Source: Azolla caroliniana
Lineage: Eukaryota; Polypodiophyta
Reading direction: 5' to 3'
Assembly (NCBI GenBank): GCA_043228905.1
Contig: JBHGNT010000020.1
Span: forward strand, 8,990,001-9,054,000
Length of the DNA stretch: 64,000 nucleotides
Below the pieces are notes generated by a model. That model did not search any database. It was not told where the DNA came from and worked only from the letters and a program-made list of their open reading frames with translations. Below, piece by piece: positions 9,623 through 21,759 of the stretch (positions are counted from its first letter, which is position 1; the number at the start of each line of letters is the position of its first letter). Made by a program: the position numbers and the translations under genes.

Positions 9623-10916
9623 TTTTGGTAAAAGCACACAGTTATATTAATTGTATGTAAAATCCACTTAGTTACAACACTTCTTAGTCTCCTATACCTA
9701 TCATATGCCTATGTAGGGAGAGGGATGTTTTGTAATGCTATTAAAAAACTTGAATATGCATTTGAGGAAATGATCCCCACATGCTCTAACATCCAAAAAT
9801 TTCACATGAGAATACCTTTCAGCTTCTTTATATAGGCTTTCACCCCATGTCTATTATCAAACAGGAAAGCATTATGCATATTCCAATTGTGTTGTAGACC
9901 CCAATAACGAAAAAATTGGAACAATATCTCCATCTCATCAATTGAACCATTTTGAACATATTGAGAAAAAACCCATTGTTGATGTCTCAAACAACAACGG
10001 GTTAAAACTTGCCAAACGTCCGATACATACTTCCAAATGGTACATGCTATAGGACATTTAATGAACCTATGTGTACTATCCTCCAATGGAACAGTGCAAA
10101 AGAAACAAGTGACAGACCCTAGTCCTCGCCTCTTTAAGGCTGCACCTAATGGGAGCCCATCAATCATGACTCTCCATATGAATACCTTTGCATGAAATGG
10201 TAGATGGGAATGCCAACCATGTTATAATATTTTCCACCACCTTGCATCTGACTTACATACATTCCAAAACTTACACTGCTTTGGGAGATAGCCAAGATAA
10301 TGATGCCCTCACATCATGATACAATATATTTGTGGTGACCTTGGACAAGCGTGTACCATCTTGTAACCGCCAATCCACCCAAGGTGAAAAAATTGTTTTC
10401 AATGGCAAAGATCCTTGCAACAATGGTATATCTTGTCATTTCTCCCAAATAAATCCATATTTTGGGGGAATACATAACCATCGCTTGGCATCTTCAAAAT
10501 CCAACAACCTTTGAGATTCTTTATCAATCACATCTTCCAAATGTACAATCCCCAATCGAAAAAAAGATTGAATTGAGATCTCAACTTCTCTTTCTCGTGC
10601 CAAAACAACACTCGCGAAGAAACAAGCAATTCATTTTGTAATGAATTACAATATTCTCAATCACTTGATGGTTCCCATTCAAAAAGAGATAATGTATATC
10701 TTGCCACGATCTTACCAAATGTTGTCCACATACAGAATGTCGAATCTTTAAAGGAATACTTCCATTGAGTAATGACCAGCAAGATGCTTGAATCTTTGTT
10801 TTCCTGTGCACCAATCCTTCATGCTCAATAAAATATTTCATCATAGATATCCATGGTTGATCTTGTTGACATATATGTCGTAATAATGCAAATCTACGAG
10901 CCATCAAATGCCTTTC
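9623..10916 (-). pseudogene. L1-like LINE ORF2 C-terminus and 3' end (left half of the split LINE)
   Basis: Read on the minus strand, 10916 to 10581 continues a LINE polyprotein (block RHLMARRFALLRHICQQDQPW). The frame at 10167-9802 has the zf-RVT type pattern C-x2-C...H-x4-C (CFFC, STHRFIKC, then IW). The 3' untranslated part ends at a (GA)n tract at about 9609-9622. Its other half lies at 52628-56856. The copia element between them carries CTTTC at both outer edges. A LINE ORF2 product nicks DNA and copies its RNA there; this copy is inactive because of frameshifts and the insertion. Confidence 0.85.
10912..10916. repeat. Target site duplication CTTTC, left copy
   Basis: CTTTC abuts the copia LTR at 10917 and recurs at 52628-52632 after the other LTR. 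The LINE reading frame continues sensibly across the two flanks, so the 5-bp duplication is well supported. Confidence 0.9.
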
Positions 10917-11330
10917 TGAAAAAAAGGTAGCGTGCGGAAGCAAGTATGAAGACCGAACAAAAGGAAGAAAACTCAGGTTTAATGGAGAGCTTGAGCTTAC
11001 ACAGTATACGCGGGAGAGACAGAGGGAGTGAGAGAGAGAAAACACAAGAACTATATTCAACAAAAACTCACTCTCTATTCACAACTCTCTATACAACATA
11101 TGTGTGTTCAATGAACACTTTTATACAAGTCCTAGAAGGACTGACCGAAGTACTGACAGTACTTCAATACTCATTAAGAGCTCCTACACTAACTCCCAAA
11201 TATATTCCTCACGGAATATCTTTCCTAACGGCCTCCCGGTTTACGCATTCGGCCTAACCGATCGGTCCCAACCGATCCGGTCCTCGGCTTCTTCAACCAT
11301 TCCGGCCGATGTTGAGCTTGTCTCTCAACA
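10917..11330 (-). repeat. 3' LTR of the copia element (414 bp)
   Basis: On the minus strand it starts TGTTGAGAGACAAGCTCAACA, whose ends form a 7-bp inverted repeat, and finishes in TTTTTTTCA. The other LTR at 52214-52627 has exactly the same length; I count four mismatches (about 1%). Frames in this LTR are not genes. Confidence 0.93.
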
Positions 11331-11920
11331 CTCCCCCTCAAGCTCAACTTGAGGCTCTTCGGGATCTTCGGGCTCACAGCTCCGGTTCCTCCTGGCTTCA
11401 CGCCTTGCTCGCGCTCCACGGCTTGTTTGATTCCGCGCGCTTTGACCCTTCCGGTCGGCTTGTCTGCTCATGTGGCCCTTATCAGCTCTTCTGTTGTTGC
11501 GGTGTTGACGTTTCTCCTGCTGCCTTTTCTTCCGCTTGGGCCTCGGTTGATTCAGCGTATCTGAATCAAACATCCGAACCGACTCGGCTACCTCCGATCG
11601 GTTTTCGCTCTCGTCCAAGTTGGATGTCTCCAACTCGTCTTCAGTCTTCTCGCCCTCGGTGGCGTCATCTTCCCCATGCGTGGTTGGCTTCGGCTCTCTC
11701 CTTCGGTTGCTCCCCTTCTGTCCGCTTCCGGACTTTTCCGCGGGTCCTCCCTCGGCTTCTTCAACCGATCCGAAGTCCAACTTGACAACCGAGTCAACCG
11801 ATTTGGTGTCACGGTCTCTGCTCCTTTCCTGCTGCCTTGCTTGGTCGTTCGGGACTGTTCTCCCCCTCAAGTTTGGCACGTCGAGGTGACGCAATCCGAA
11901 CGCACCTGAGAATTGCCAGT
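11331..11920 (-). pseudogene. Copia pol C-terminal end plus open 3' region
   Basis: The minus strand encodes WQFSGAFGLRHLDVPNLRG, the usual copia C-terminal block after RNase H, then about 180 further open codons rich in charged residues (DRDTKSVDS, DESENRSEV, RPKRKKRQQEK). The polypurine sequence TTGAGGGGGAG occurs twice: at 11861-11871, right after the PNLRG codons, and at 11331-11341, touching the LTR. The about 530 bp between them is extra to the usual layout. The RNase H part that should precede this segment is at 40893 and beyond. Confidence 0.75.
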
Positions 11921-12354
11921 CTTGCATAGGAGACCGAGCAGCAACAACCCTCAACAGTCCACCCACACCGCGAAGAAGAGGAAGAAGAAGTAGAAAAACT
12001 AACCCTAAATCTAACGGTATACCCTCTAACACAAAATGGGCAACCGGTCTTGCATAGGAGACCGAGCAGCAACAACCCTCAATAGTCCACCCACACCGCG
12101 AAGAAGAGGAAGAAGAAGTAGAAGAACTAACCCTAAATCTAACGGTATACCCTCTAACACAAAATGGGCAACCGTTCATAAGTGACCCCTCCCTTCCTTT
12201 TATAGCCCAAGGAGGGAGGGACCTTACAATGTGGGACAAAATTTCCCCTCTTATTTCTATACCCCCTTTCCTAGTACACGTGTGCACATGTTGCACACCA
12301 CCGACTTGCCCTTTCCACCCTGGTTTCCGCCTATGGACAAAAATCTTCACGACA
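11921..12354 (-). repeat. Truncated gypsy-type LTR with 128-bp internal duplication
   Basis: It ends in CTTCACGACA like the other LTRs of this group and shares GGTATACCCTCTAA, CTTTTATAG and ACAATGTGGGACAAA blocks with the LTR at 4543-5304. The TGTC end is missing at the copia junction. The segment beginning CTTGCATAGGAGACCGAGCA is tandemly duplicated with a 128-bp period (11921 and 12049). Confidence 0.7.
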
Positions 12355-12375
12355 ACGCGTAAATACGCGACAATG

Positions 12376-13437
12376 TCTCACAGGTCATAGGGCTTATAGT
12401 AGAACCTAGTTTATGAGGATAGTCACGATGAAATGTGGTGACCATGTCCGCGACATTGGAAAGATTTGTTGCAGGTTCCCAAGTTCGATTGTTGGGGGTA
12501 TAGCCTACCCAATCAACCAAGTAATACAACTTGTTGCACATAATTTTAGAATCGAGAATGGTAGAAACCTCAAATCTGGGTCGTTCCAGGAACTCAACAT
12601 GTGGTGGGGGAGTTATAAGACGACCCGGAATTGAACTTGGGGCGTAAGGTTCCAAAAGGGATACATGAAACACCGGATGAAGACGTATGTGCAGAGGGAG
12701 CCCAAGACGAAATGCAACATCACATATCTTACCAGTGATCATGTATGGGGCAAAACGTTGGTAATCCAATTTATCGCAAGGCCGAGTAGTGTTGATGTTG
12801 TGTTGGAGAAGTCATACACGATCCCCAAAACGGATTTTTTTGGAGGAATCTAGGCGATGACGAGTGTAACTTGAGCATCATGCAAATTGTGAAGAATGGT
12901 AGCGTGAATTTCTTAGAGGCGACTAAGACGATTCTCAATAGTAGGGTTGGTAGACACTTCTAGACGCGCATTCATTGTCCATCGAGGATGACGACCCATA
13001 TTTGCAAAAAGTGGGGAATATCCTGTAGAAGAATGGACCGAGTTGTTGTAAGTGAATTCAGCCAAGTGCAAAAAATCAACCCAATCATCTTGTTGGTAGT
13101 TGATGAAACAACGAAGATATTGCTCCAATGTTTGGCTGGTATGCTCCGTTTGGCCATTAGTCTCAGGATGATAGCCCGAAGAAAGCTTAGATAAAATTTG
13201 GAGAAGTTTGAGTATGTGCTTCCAAAATTTTGAGATAAATTGTGGACCCCGATCACTAATAACATCATCTGGAAGATCATGGTGCTTAAATACCTCCCGC
13301 ATAATTAGATCGACTGCCTCTTGACTAGTAATAGACTTCGTACATGGCAAGAAATGTCCCATTTTGGTAAGACGATAAACCATTGTGAGAATTGCATCAT
13401 AACCTTTTGAAACTGGGAGATCGGTAATGAAATCCAA
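12376..13437 (-). pseudogene. Chromovirus integrase core and chromodomain
   Basis: Minus-strand frames 13437-12913 and 12769-12347 give an integrase core: MDFITDLP with the first Asp, SDRGPQF with the second Asp, and NGQTEHTSQ with the Glu. Then come the FHVSLLEPY motif and a chromodomain (YYLVDWVGY, NRTWEPATNL, FHRDYPHK). Chromodomains steer Ty3/gypsy integration toward marked chromatin. The link to the upstream zinc finger at 13501 is frameshifted. The part left of about 13158 is present once; the part to the right is repeated in the array. Confidence 0.85.
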
Positions 13438-14735
13438 GGATATAGACTTCCAAGGATTTTCTGGAATGGGAAGTGGTTGTAGTAAGCCATAGGATCGGTG
13501 TCAAGGACTTTTTGATCGACAACATGTATCACAACTGCGAACATACTCCTCAACAAAATGACGAAGGCGAGGCCACCAATATTGTCGAGAAATTAATTCT
13601 AGAGTTTTGCGTACTCCAAAATGTCCTGCCATTGGTGAGTCATGGCAGTGTTGTAAAACTTGTAGTCGTGGGGGACCATCAGGAACATACAATAGGTTTT
13701 GTCGAAATAGAAAACTACCATGCCAATAGAACTGACGATAATCATTATGAGGGTTTTTCGACTGCGAGCAAGAAGCACGATCTAGGACAATATGATCCAA
13801 AACATCCTTGGCGAATTCATCAGTGGCCATATGATCTCGAATGGAATCAAGAATAGTGGAATCTTCAAGTGTTTTTATGGCATTAACTACCATTAATCGT
13901 AGGCGATTAGGACCTAAAAGGATTTGTTTTTGATGCTCAAACGCAGGTTCCCCTCGATGAAGTTCCATATAAGAGCATCGAGAAAACGCATTTGCTTTGC
14001 CTTGATGCATCCCAAGGCGATATATGATTACAAAGTCAAAGTGGGTCAAAAATTGCGCCCACCACGCTTGTCACCGACTCAAGATGCGAGCATTTTGAAA
14101 ATATGGTAGGTTCTTATGATCATTGTAGACAATGATCTGTTGAGAAGACCCTTCTAGAAAATGTCGCCATTGTTGAAAAGAATCCACGATTGCAAGAAGT
14201 TCTTTGTCATGGATCTCAAAGTTTATCTTTGCAACTTCAAACTTTTGGGAATGAAAGGCGACAAGGTGTAGCTCTCCGTCATCTCCAGTCTGTGATAGGA
14301 CACTTCCTAGTGCAAAATTGGATGCATCAACTTCAAGGATGAAGCCGCGTTTTGTTGGGTCGACATGTGCTAAAATAGGTGTCGTTGTAAACGCCCATTT
14401 TAAACTTTCAAATGCCTTGGCTGCATCTAAACTCCATATGAATGGTTGATTTTTGTGTGTGAGTTGAGTGAGCTGAAGCACAACCTTAGAATAATTTTTA
14501 ATAAATTTCCGATAAAAGTTTGCAAACCTGAGAAAACATTGTATATCGCACACTCAAACGGGCATCCACCATTCTAAAATTGCTCGAACCTTCATGGGGT
14601 CCATAGAAATACCATCTGATGATACAACGTACCCCAAAAATTCCACTTGATTCTGGCCGAAACTACACTTTTCTAATTTTGCATAGAGACCATATTCTCG
14701 TAGGCGACGTAGTACCTGACGAACATGTCCTCTCT
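13159..14735 (-). pseudogene. Chromovirus RT end, RNase H and integrase zinc finger (unit 1)
   Basis: The minus-strand order is: RT thumb from 14735 (HVRQVLRRL, then [12 protein letters not shown]), RNase H at 14553-14071 (EVDASNFALGSVL with Asp, HDKELLAIV with Glu, YNDHKNL with Asp), and the HHCC integrase zinc finger at 14049-13501 (GHFGVRKT... CDTCC). The part of RT that carries the catalytic YxDD is missing: the copy is cut at about 14730 against CT-rich DNA. A TGA near 14556 separates the RT remnant from RNase H. The same segment recurs in each later unit. Confidence 0.85.
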
Positions 14736-15386
14736 TTCTCTCTCTTTCTCTTGATAATTTAAACCAATTTGGTTTTTGGAGGATTGATAGATCCCTATTT
14801 ATAAATCCTTATAGAGTAATATAGATTATTCTAGAATAATTTAGGACATTCTAGAATATAGAGTAACCTAGTAGTCTAGAAGGTTTATAGAGTATTGTAG
14901 AAGGTTCTAGCATATAGAACACTCTAGAATATTCTAGGACATTCTAGAATATAAAGTAATATATAATATTCTTAAGATATTGGATTATATATTCTAAAAA
15001 CCATACACATAAACATGTTACTATAATGGTTAAGGATTTGACATGTGTATAACAAGTTTGTGGCCTCAAATCCTTTTGAGGCATGATGTGAGTGTCATCA
15101 TGACAGAAGGGGCATGTTGAGAGTCAAACTCAACTTCTCGAGTGTGGGAACACACTCTAGGATACTCAAGTGTGTGACCACCCCACCTCTTTGTATAGTA
15201 ACTAGTGTGTCATAGAAGTTAATATCCTATGATACATATTCTTTAAAGTAGTTAAGACTCGACCTCTTTCCCAAGAGGTGCCTCTAGTGAGAGAACCTAG
15301 AGAGAAGGTGACTACATAAGCAACTTCTCCTTTTCTTTTGTAACTATTGGTCATTCTTGTTATACAGTTTTCTGTTTTTCTGTAAC
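14731..15386. repeat. LTR-like segment with clustered heat-shock elements
   Basis: This AT-rich non-coding piece lies between the cut chromovirus and a (CT)n tract. Alternating GAA/TTC trinucleotides in 5-bp phase occur at 14829-14856 and 14927-14949, with partial sets at 14879-14886 and 14900-14907. Read on the minus strand they lie upstream of a TATAAATAGGG box (about 14794-14804), as in a promoter. Read on the plus strand, AGAAGGGGCA next to TGTTGAGAGTC at about 15115 looks like a copia polypurine tract and LTR start. Orientation is therefore uncertain. It repeats in every unit except in the gap of unit 5. Confidence 0.5.
14829..14949 (-). promoter_or_regulatory. Heat-shock element cluster with TATA box nearby
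   Basis: At 14927-14949 the order is GAA, TTC, GGA, TTC, GAA, each separated by two bases. At 14829-14856 it is TTC, GAA, ATT, GGA, TTC, GAA in the same phase. This is the binding pattern of plant heat-shock factors, known from heat-activated copia LTRs such as ONSEN. Activity is inferred only. Confidence 0.6.

Positions 15387-15414
<28 letters not shown>
15387..15414. repeat. (CT)n microsatellite at the LINE 3' end
   Basis: Fourteen CT dinucleotides directly border the 3' end of the LINE fragment. The larger LINE at 9623 also ends against a CT tract. The tract recurs once per array unit (unit 5 loses it in the gap). Confidence 0.85.
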
Positions 15415-15419
<5 letters not shown>

Positions 15420-15896
15420 AAACTCACAATTATATTAATAAATGTGTGTAAAAAACACTACTTACAATGGGTGTGACCATGAAGTATGGTCACCCACTAA
15501 CTACACTACACTACATGGGTAGTGGAACATGTTGAATTGCCAATAGGCAAGACGAATATTCCACCGAGGAAAGGATTTCCACTTGTTCCAATAATGAAAA
15601 TTGTCACATTAGTACTCCCTTCAACTTTCGTAGATATGCTTTCACTCCATGTCTACCATCGAATATAAAAGTGTTGCGCATATTCCAATTATGACGCAAT
15701 CCCCAATATCTCAAAAATAGAAAAACAATCTCCATCTATGACTCTGGGTCCACCTGTGTAAATTGTGCAAACACCCACTGTCTAGGTGTCAAATAACACT
15801 GTGATAAAACTTGCCAAATTTGAGAAATGTAACTCCAAATCTGAGAAGCAATCGGGCATTGTATAAATCGATGAGTATTATCTTCCATTTGAACAA
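15415..15896 (-). pseudogene. 5'-truncated LINE 3' fragment (unit 1)
   Basis: The minus strand encodes DNTHRFIQCPIA, IWQVLSQCY, RYWGLRHNWNM and GRHGVKAYLRKLKG, closely matching the zf-RVT region of the LINE at 9802-10167. The 5' end stops at about 15896 against unrelated DNA. In units 1 and 2 a TGG codon is TGA (15604, 18774); later units keep TGG and have a 74-codon open frame. Confidence 0.8.
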
Positions 15897-16286
15897 TTAG
15901 ATGGTTGCATACAATGCATACATAATTAGATAACTTGACATTTTCGGTTGAGTATGCATGTTAGAATTTGTAAAATTGTCGTAAGTGCTAAAGAAATGGT
16001 TATCACATTGATGAAGTTCTTGATAGCCTTGCTAAAACAATTTGATAGATTTTGTCTACAAGCACGACTTCTCAACAAATCAAGTGCTACTTTTTGAACC
16101 TTTGATACACTAGGCAATTTTGCCGAGAAAAACACATGTATTAATAAATGCATATGCACACACAATCCATTGGATAAGTATAGTCTTGAGGTAATTAATA
16201 TTTCAAGAGCAACATTTGGTGGTGACAACATGGATGAAAGCAGTAGAAAACAAAAGAAGAAGTCATTGTTTCACTTGAAGTTAATG
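15897..16286. other. Unidentified segment of the array unit
   Basis: Single-origin DNA of unknown source. The minus strand has a 101-codon open frame (16231-15926) starting MLSPPNVALEILI and containing KLPSVSKVQKVALDLLRSRACR; I do not recognise it. It continues in single copy beyond the array at 39979, so it is part of the original right flank. Confidence 0.5.
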
Positions 16287-16328
16287 TCTCTAGGAACAAT
16301 GACTTCTTCTTTTGTTTTCTACTGCTTT
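16237..16328. repeat. Junction hairpin: 34-bp perfect inverted repeat
   Basis: Arms at 16237-16270 and 16295-16328 with a 24-base spacer. The right arm is an inverted copy of the left, placed after an 8-base filler (TCTCTAGG) exactly where one unit joins the next. The same structure lies at 19407-19498, 22577-22668, 25747-25838, 27249-27340, 30419-30510, 33589-33680 and 36759-36850. Confidence 0.93.
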
Positions 16329-18556
16329 AGTCTCAGGATGATAGCCCGAAGAAAGCTTAGATAAAATTTGGAGAAGTTTGAGTATGTGCTTCCAAAATTT
16401 TGAGATAAATTGTGGACCCCGATCACTAATAACATCATCTGGAAGATCATGGTGCTTAAATACCTCCCGCATAATTAGATCGACTGCCTCTTGACTAGTA
16501 ATAGACTTCGTACATGGCAAGAAATGTCCCATTTTGGTAAGACGATAAACCATTGTGAGAATTGCATCATAACCTTTTGAAACTGGGAGATCGGTAATGA
16601 AATCCAAGGATATAGACTTCCAAGGATTTTCTGGAATGGGAAGTGGTTGTAGTAAGCCATAGGATCGGTGTCAAGGACTTTTTGATCGACAACATGTATC
16701 ACAACTGCGAACATACTCCTCAACAAAATGACGAAGGCGAGGCCACCAATATTGTCGAGAAATTAATTCTAGAGTTTTGCGTACTCCAAAATGTCCTGCC
16801 ATTGGTGAGTCATGGCAGTGTTGTAAAACTTGTAGTCGTGGGGGACCATCAGGAACATACAATAGGTTTTGTCGAAATAGAAAACTACCATGCCAATAGA
16901 ACTGACGATAATCATTATGAGGGTTTTTCGACTGCGAGCAAGAAGCACGATCTAGGACAATATGATCCAAAACATCCTTGGCGAATTCATCAGTGGCCAT
17001 ATGATCTCGAATGGAATCAAGAATAGTGGAATCTTCAAGTGTTTTTATGGCATTAACTACCATTAATCGTAGGCGATTAGGACCTAAAAGGATTTGTTTT
17101 TGATGCTCAAACGCAGGTTCCCCTCGATGAAGTTCCATATAAGAGCATCGAGAAAACGCATTTGCTTTGCCTTGATGCATCCCAAGGCGATATATGATTA
17201 CAAAGTCAAAGTGGGTCAAAAATTGCGCCCACCACGCTTGTCACCGACTCAAGATGCGAGCATTTTGAAAATATGGTAGGTTCTTATGATCATTGTAGAC
17301 AATGATCTGTTGAGAAGACCCTTCTAGAAAATGTCGCCATTGTTGAAAAGAATCCACGATTGCAAGAAGTTCTTTGTCATGGATCTCAAAGTTTATCTTT
17401 GCAACTTCAAACTTTTGGGAATGAAAGGCGACAAGGTGTAGCTCTCCGTCATCTCCAGTCTGTGATAGGACACTTCCTAGTGCAAAATTGGATGCATCAA
17501 CTTCAAGGATGAAGCCGCGTTTTGTTGGGTCGACATGTGCTAAAATAGGTGTCGTTGTAAACGCCCATTTTAAACTTTCAAATGCCTTGGCTGCATCTAA
17601 ACTCCATATGAATGGTTGATTTTTGTGTGTGAGTTGAGTGAGCTGAAGCACAACCTTAGAATAATTTTTAATAAATTTCCGATAAAAGTTTGCAAACCTG
17701 AGAAAACATTGTATATCGCACACTCAAACGGGCATCCACCATTCTAAAATTGCTCGAACCTTCATGGGGTCCATAGAAATACCATCTGATGATACAACGT
17801 ACCCCAAAAATTCCACTTGATTCTGGCCGAAACTACACTTTTCTAATTTTGCATAGAGACCATATTCTCGTAGGCGACGTAGTACCTGACGAACATGTCC
17901 TCTCTTTCTCTCTCTTTCTCTTGATAATTTAAACCAATTTGGTTTTTGGAGGATTGATAGATCCCTATTTATAAATCCTTATAGAGTAATATAGATTATT
18001 CTAGAATAATTTAGGACATTCTAGAATATAGAGTAACCTAGTAGTCTAGAAGGTTTATAGAGTATTGTAGAAGGTTCTAGCATATAGAACACTCTAGAAT
18101 ATTCTAGGACATTCTAGAATATAAAGTAATATATAATATTCTTAAGATATTGGATTATATATTCTAAAAACCATACACATAAACATGTTACTATAATGGT
18201 TAAGGATTTGACATGTGTATAACAAGTTTGTGGCCTCAAATCCTTTTGAGGCATGATGTGAGTGTCATCATGACAGAAGGGGCATGTTGAGAGTCAAACT
18301 CAACTTCTCGAGTGTGGGAACACACTCTAGGATACTCAAGTGTGTGACCACCCCACCTCTTTGTATAGTAACTAGTGTGTCATAGAAGTTAATATCCTAT
18401 GATACATATTCTTTAAAGTAGTTAAGACTCGACCTCTTTCCCAAGAGGTGCCTCTAGTGAGAGAACCTAGAGAGAAGGTGACTACATAAGCAACTTCTCC
18501 TTTTCTTTTGTAACTATTGGTCATTCTTGTTATACAGTTTTCTGTTTTTCTGTAAC

Positions 18557-18589
<33 letters not shown>

Positions 18590-19498
18590 AAACTCACAAT
18601 TATATTAATAAATGTGTGTAAAAAACACTACTTACAATGGGTGTGACCATGAAGTATGGTCACCCACTAACTACACTACACTACATGGGTAGTGGAACAT
18701 GTTGAATTGCCAATAGGCAAGACGAATATTCCACCGAGGAAAGGATTTCCACTTGTTCCAATAATGAAAATTGTCACATTAGTACTCCCTTCAACTTTCG
18801 TAGATATGCTTTCACTCCATGTCTACCATCGAATATAAAAGTGTTGCGCATATTCCAATTATGACGCAATCCCCAATATCTCAAAAATAGAAAAACAATC
18901 TCCATCTATGACTCTGGGTCCACCTGTGTAAATTGTGCAAACACCCACTGTCTAGGTGTCAAATAACACTGTGATAAAACTTGCCAAATTTGAGAAATGT
19001 AACTCCAAATCTGAGAAGCAATCGGGCATTGTATAAATCGATGAGTATTATCTTCCATTTGAACAATTAGATGGTTGCATACAATGCATACATAATTAGA
19101 TAACTTGACATTTTCGGTTGAGTATGCATGTTAGAATTTGTAAAATTGTCGTAAGTGCTAAAGAAATGGTTATCACATTGATGAAGTTCTTGATAGCCTT
19201 GCTAAAACAATTTGATAGATTTTGTCTACAAGCACGACTTCTCAACAAATCAAGTGCTACTTTTTGAACCTTTGATACACTAGGCAATTTTGCCGAGAAA
19301 AACACATGTATTAATAAATGCATATGCACACACAATCCATTGGATAAGTATAGTCTTGAGGTAATTAATATTTCAAGAGCAACATTTGGTGGTGACAACA
19401 TGGATGAAAGCAGTAGAAAACAAAAGAAGAAGTCATTGTTTCACTTGAAGTTAATGTCTCTAGGAACAATGACTTCTTCTTTTGTTTTCTACTGCTTT
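16329..19498. repeat. Array unit 2
   Basis: It shares the T variant of unit 1 (18774), which suggests units 1 and 2 were copied from each other after the first amplification. The integrase frame (19777-19460 belongs to the next junction) is cut at each unit start and runs into hairpin sequence. Confidence 0.93.
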
Positions 19499-21726
19499 AG
19501 TCTCAGGATGATAGCCCGAAGAAAGCTTAGATAAAATTTGGAGAAGTTTGAGTATGTGCTTCCAAAATTTTGAGATAAATTGTGGACCCCGATCACTAAT
19601 AACATCATCTGGAAGATCATGGTGCTTAAATACCTCCCGCATAATTAGATCGACTGCCTCTTGACTAGTAATAGACTTCGTACATGGCAAGAAATGTCCC
19701 ATTTTGGTAAGACGATAAACCATTGTGAGAATTGCATCATAACCTTTTGAAACTGGGAGATCGGTAATGAAATCCAAGGATATAGACTTCCAAGGATTTT
19801 CTGGAATGGGAAGTGGTTGTAGTAAGCCATAGGATCGGTGTCAAGGACTTTTTGATCGACAACATGTATCACAACTGCGAACATACTCCTCAACAAAATG
19901 ACGAAGGCGAGGCCACCAATATTGTCGAGAAATTAATTCTAGAGTTTTGCGTACTCCAAAATGTCCTGCCATTGGTGAGTCATGGCAGTGTTGTAAAACT
20001 TGTAGTCGTGGGGGACCATCAGGAACATACAATAGGTTTTGTCGAAATAGAAAACTACCATGCCAATAGAACTGACGATAATCATTATGAGGGTTTTTCG
20101 ACTGCGAGCAAGAAGCACGATCTAGGACAATATGATCCAAAACATCCTTGGCGAATTCATCAGTGGCCATATGATCTCGAATGGAATCAAGAATAGTGGA
20201 ATCTTCAAGTGTTTTTATGGCATTAACTACCATTAATCGTAGGCGATTAGGACCTAAAAGGATTTGTTTTTGATGCTCAAACGCAGGTTCCCCTCGATGA
20301 AGTTCCATATAAGAGCATCGAGAAAACGCATTTGCTTTGCCTTGATGCATCCCAAGGCGATATATGATTACAAAGTCAAAGTGGGTCAAAAATTGCGCCC
20401 ACCACGCTTGTCACCGACTCAAGATGCGAGCATTTTGAAAATATGGTAGGTTCTTATGATCATTGTAGACAATGATCTGTTGAGAAGACCCTTCTAGAAA
20501 ATGTCGCCATTGTTGAAAAGAATCCACGATTGCAAGAAGTTCTTTGTCATGGATCTCAAAGTTTATCTTTGCAACTTCAAACTTTTGGGAATGAAAGGCG
20601 ACAAGGTGTAGCTCTCCGTCATCTCCAGTCTGTGATAGGACACTTCCTAGTGCAAAATTGGATGCATCAACTTCAAGGATGAAGCCGCGTTTTGTTGGGT
20701 CGACATGTGCTAAAATAGGTGTCGTTGTAAACGCCCATTTTAAACTTTCAAATGCCTTGGCTGCATCTAAACTCCATATGAATGGTTGATTTTTGTGTGT
20801 GAGTTGAGTGAGCTGAAGCACAACCTTAGAATAATTTTTAATAAATTTCCGATAAAAGTTTGCAAACCTGAGAAAACATTGTATATCGCACACTCAAACG
20901 GGCATCCACCATTCTAAAATTGCTCGAACCTTCATGGGGTCCATAGAAATACCATCTGATGATACAACGTACCCCAAAAATTCCACTTGATTCTGGCCGA
21001 AACTACACTTTTCTAATTTTGCATAGAGACCATATTCTCGTAGGCGACGTAGTACCTGACGAACATGTCCTCTCTTTCTCTCTCTTTCTCTTGATAATTT
21101 AAACCAATTTGGTTTTTGGAGGATTGATAGATCCCTATTTATAAATCCTTATAGAGTAATATAGATTATTCTAGAATAATTTAGGACATTCTAGAATATA
21201 GAGTAACCTAGTAGTCTAGAAGGTTTATAGAGTATTGTAGAAGGTTCTAGCATATAGAACACTCTAGAATATTCTAGGACATTCTAGAATATAAAGTAAT
21301 ATATAATATTCTTAAGATATTGGATTATATATTCTAAAAACCATACACATAAACATGTTACTATAATGGTTAAGGATTTGACATGTGTATAACAAGTTTG
21401 TGGCCTCAAATCCTTTTGAGGCATGATGTGAGTGTCATCATGACAGAAGGGGCATGTTGAGAGTCAAACTCAACTTCTCGAGTGTGGGAACACACTCTAG
21501 GATACTCAAGTGTGTGACCACCCCACCTCTTTGTATAGTAACTAGTGTGTCATAGAAGTTAATATCCTATGATACATATTCTTTAAAGTAGTTAAGACTC
21601 GACCTCTTTCCCAAGAGGTGCCTCTAGTGAGAGAACCTAGAGAGAAGGTGACTACATAAGCAACTTCTCCTTTTCTTTTGTAACTATTGGTCATTCTTGT
21701 TATACAGTTTTCTGTTTTTCTGTAAC

Positions 21727-21759
<33 letters not shown>

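Larger units (their letters stand above)
13159..16328. repeat. Array unit 1
   Basis: The left edge continues unbroken into the single-copy integrase/chromodomain sequence, so this unit marks the original locus. It carries T at 15604, which makes a stop in the LINE fragment on the minus strand. Confidence 0.93.

Noticed and set aside
9127-9660. 177-codon plus-strand frame
   Set aside because: It lies in an LTR and ends in CT repeats; no domain, and the minus-strand element explains the DNA.
10581-11063. 160-codon minus-strand frame with a hydrophobic start
   Set aside because: The first third is copia LTR sequence (the same residues appear at 52163-52360); the rest is LINE ORF2.
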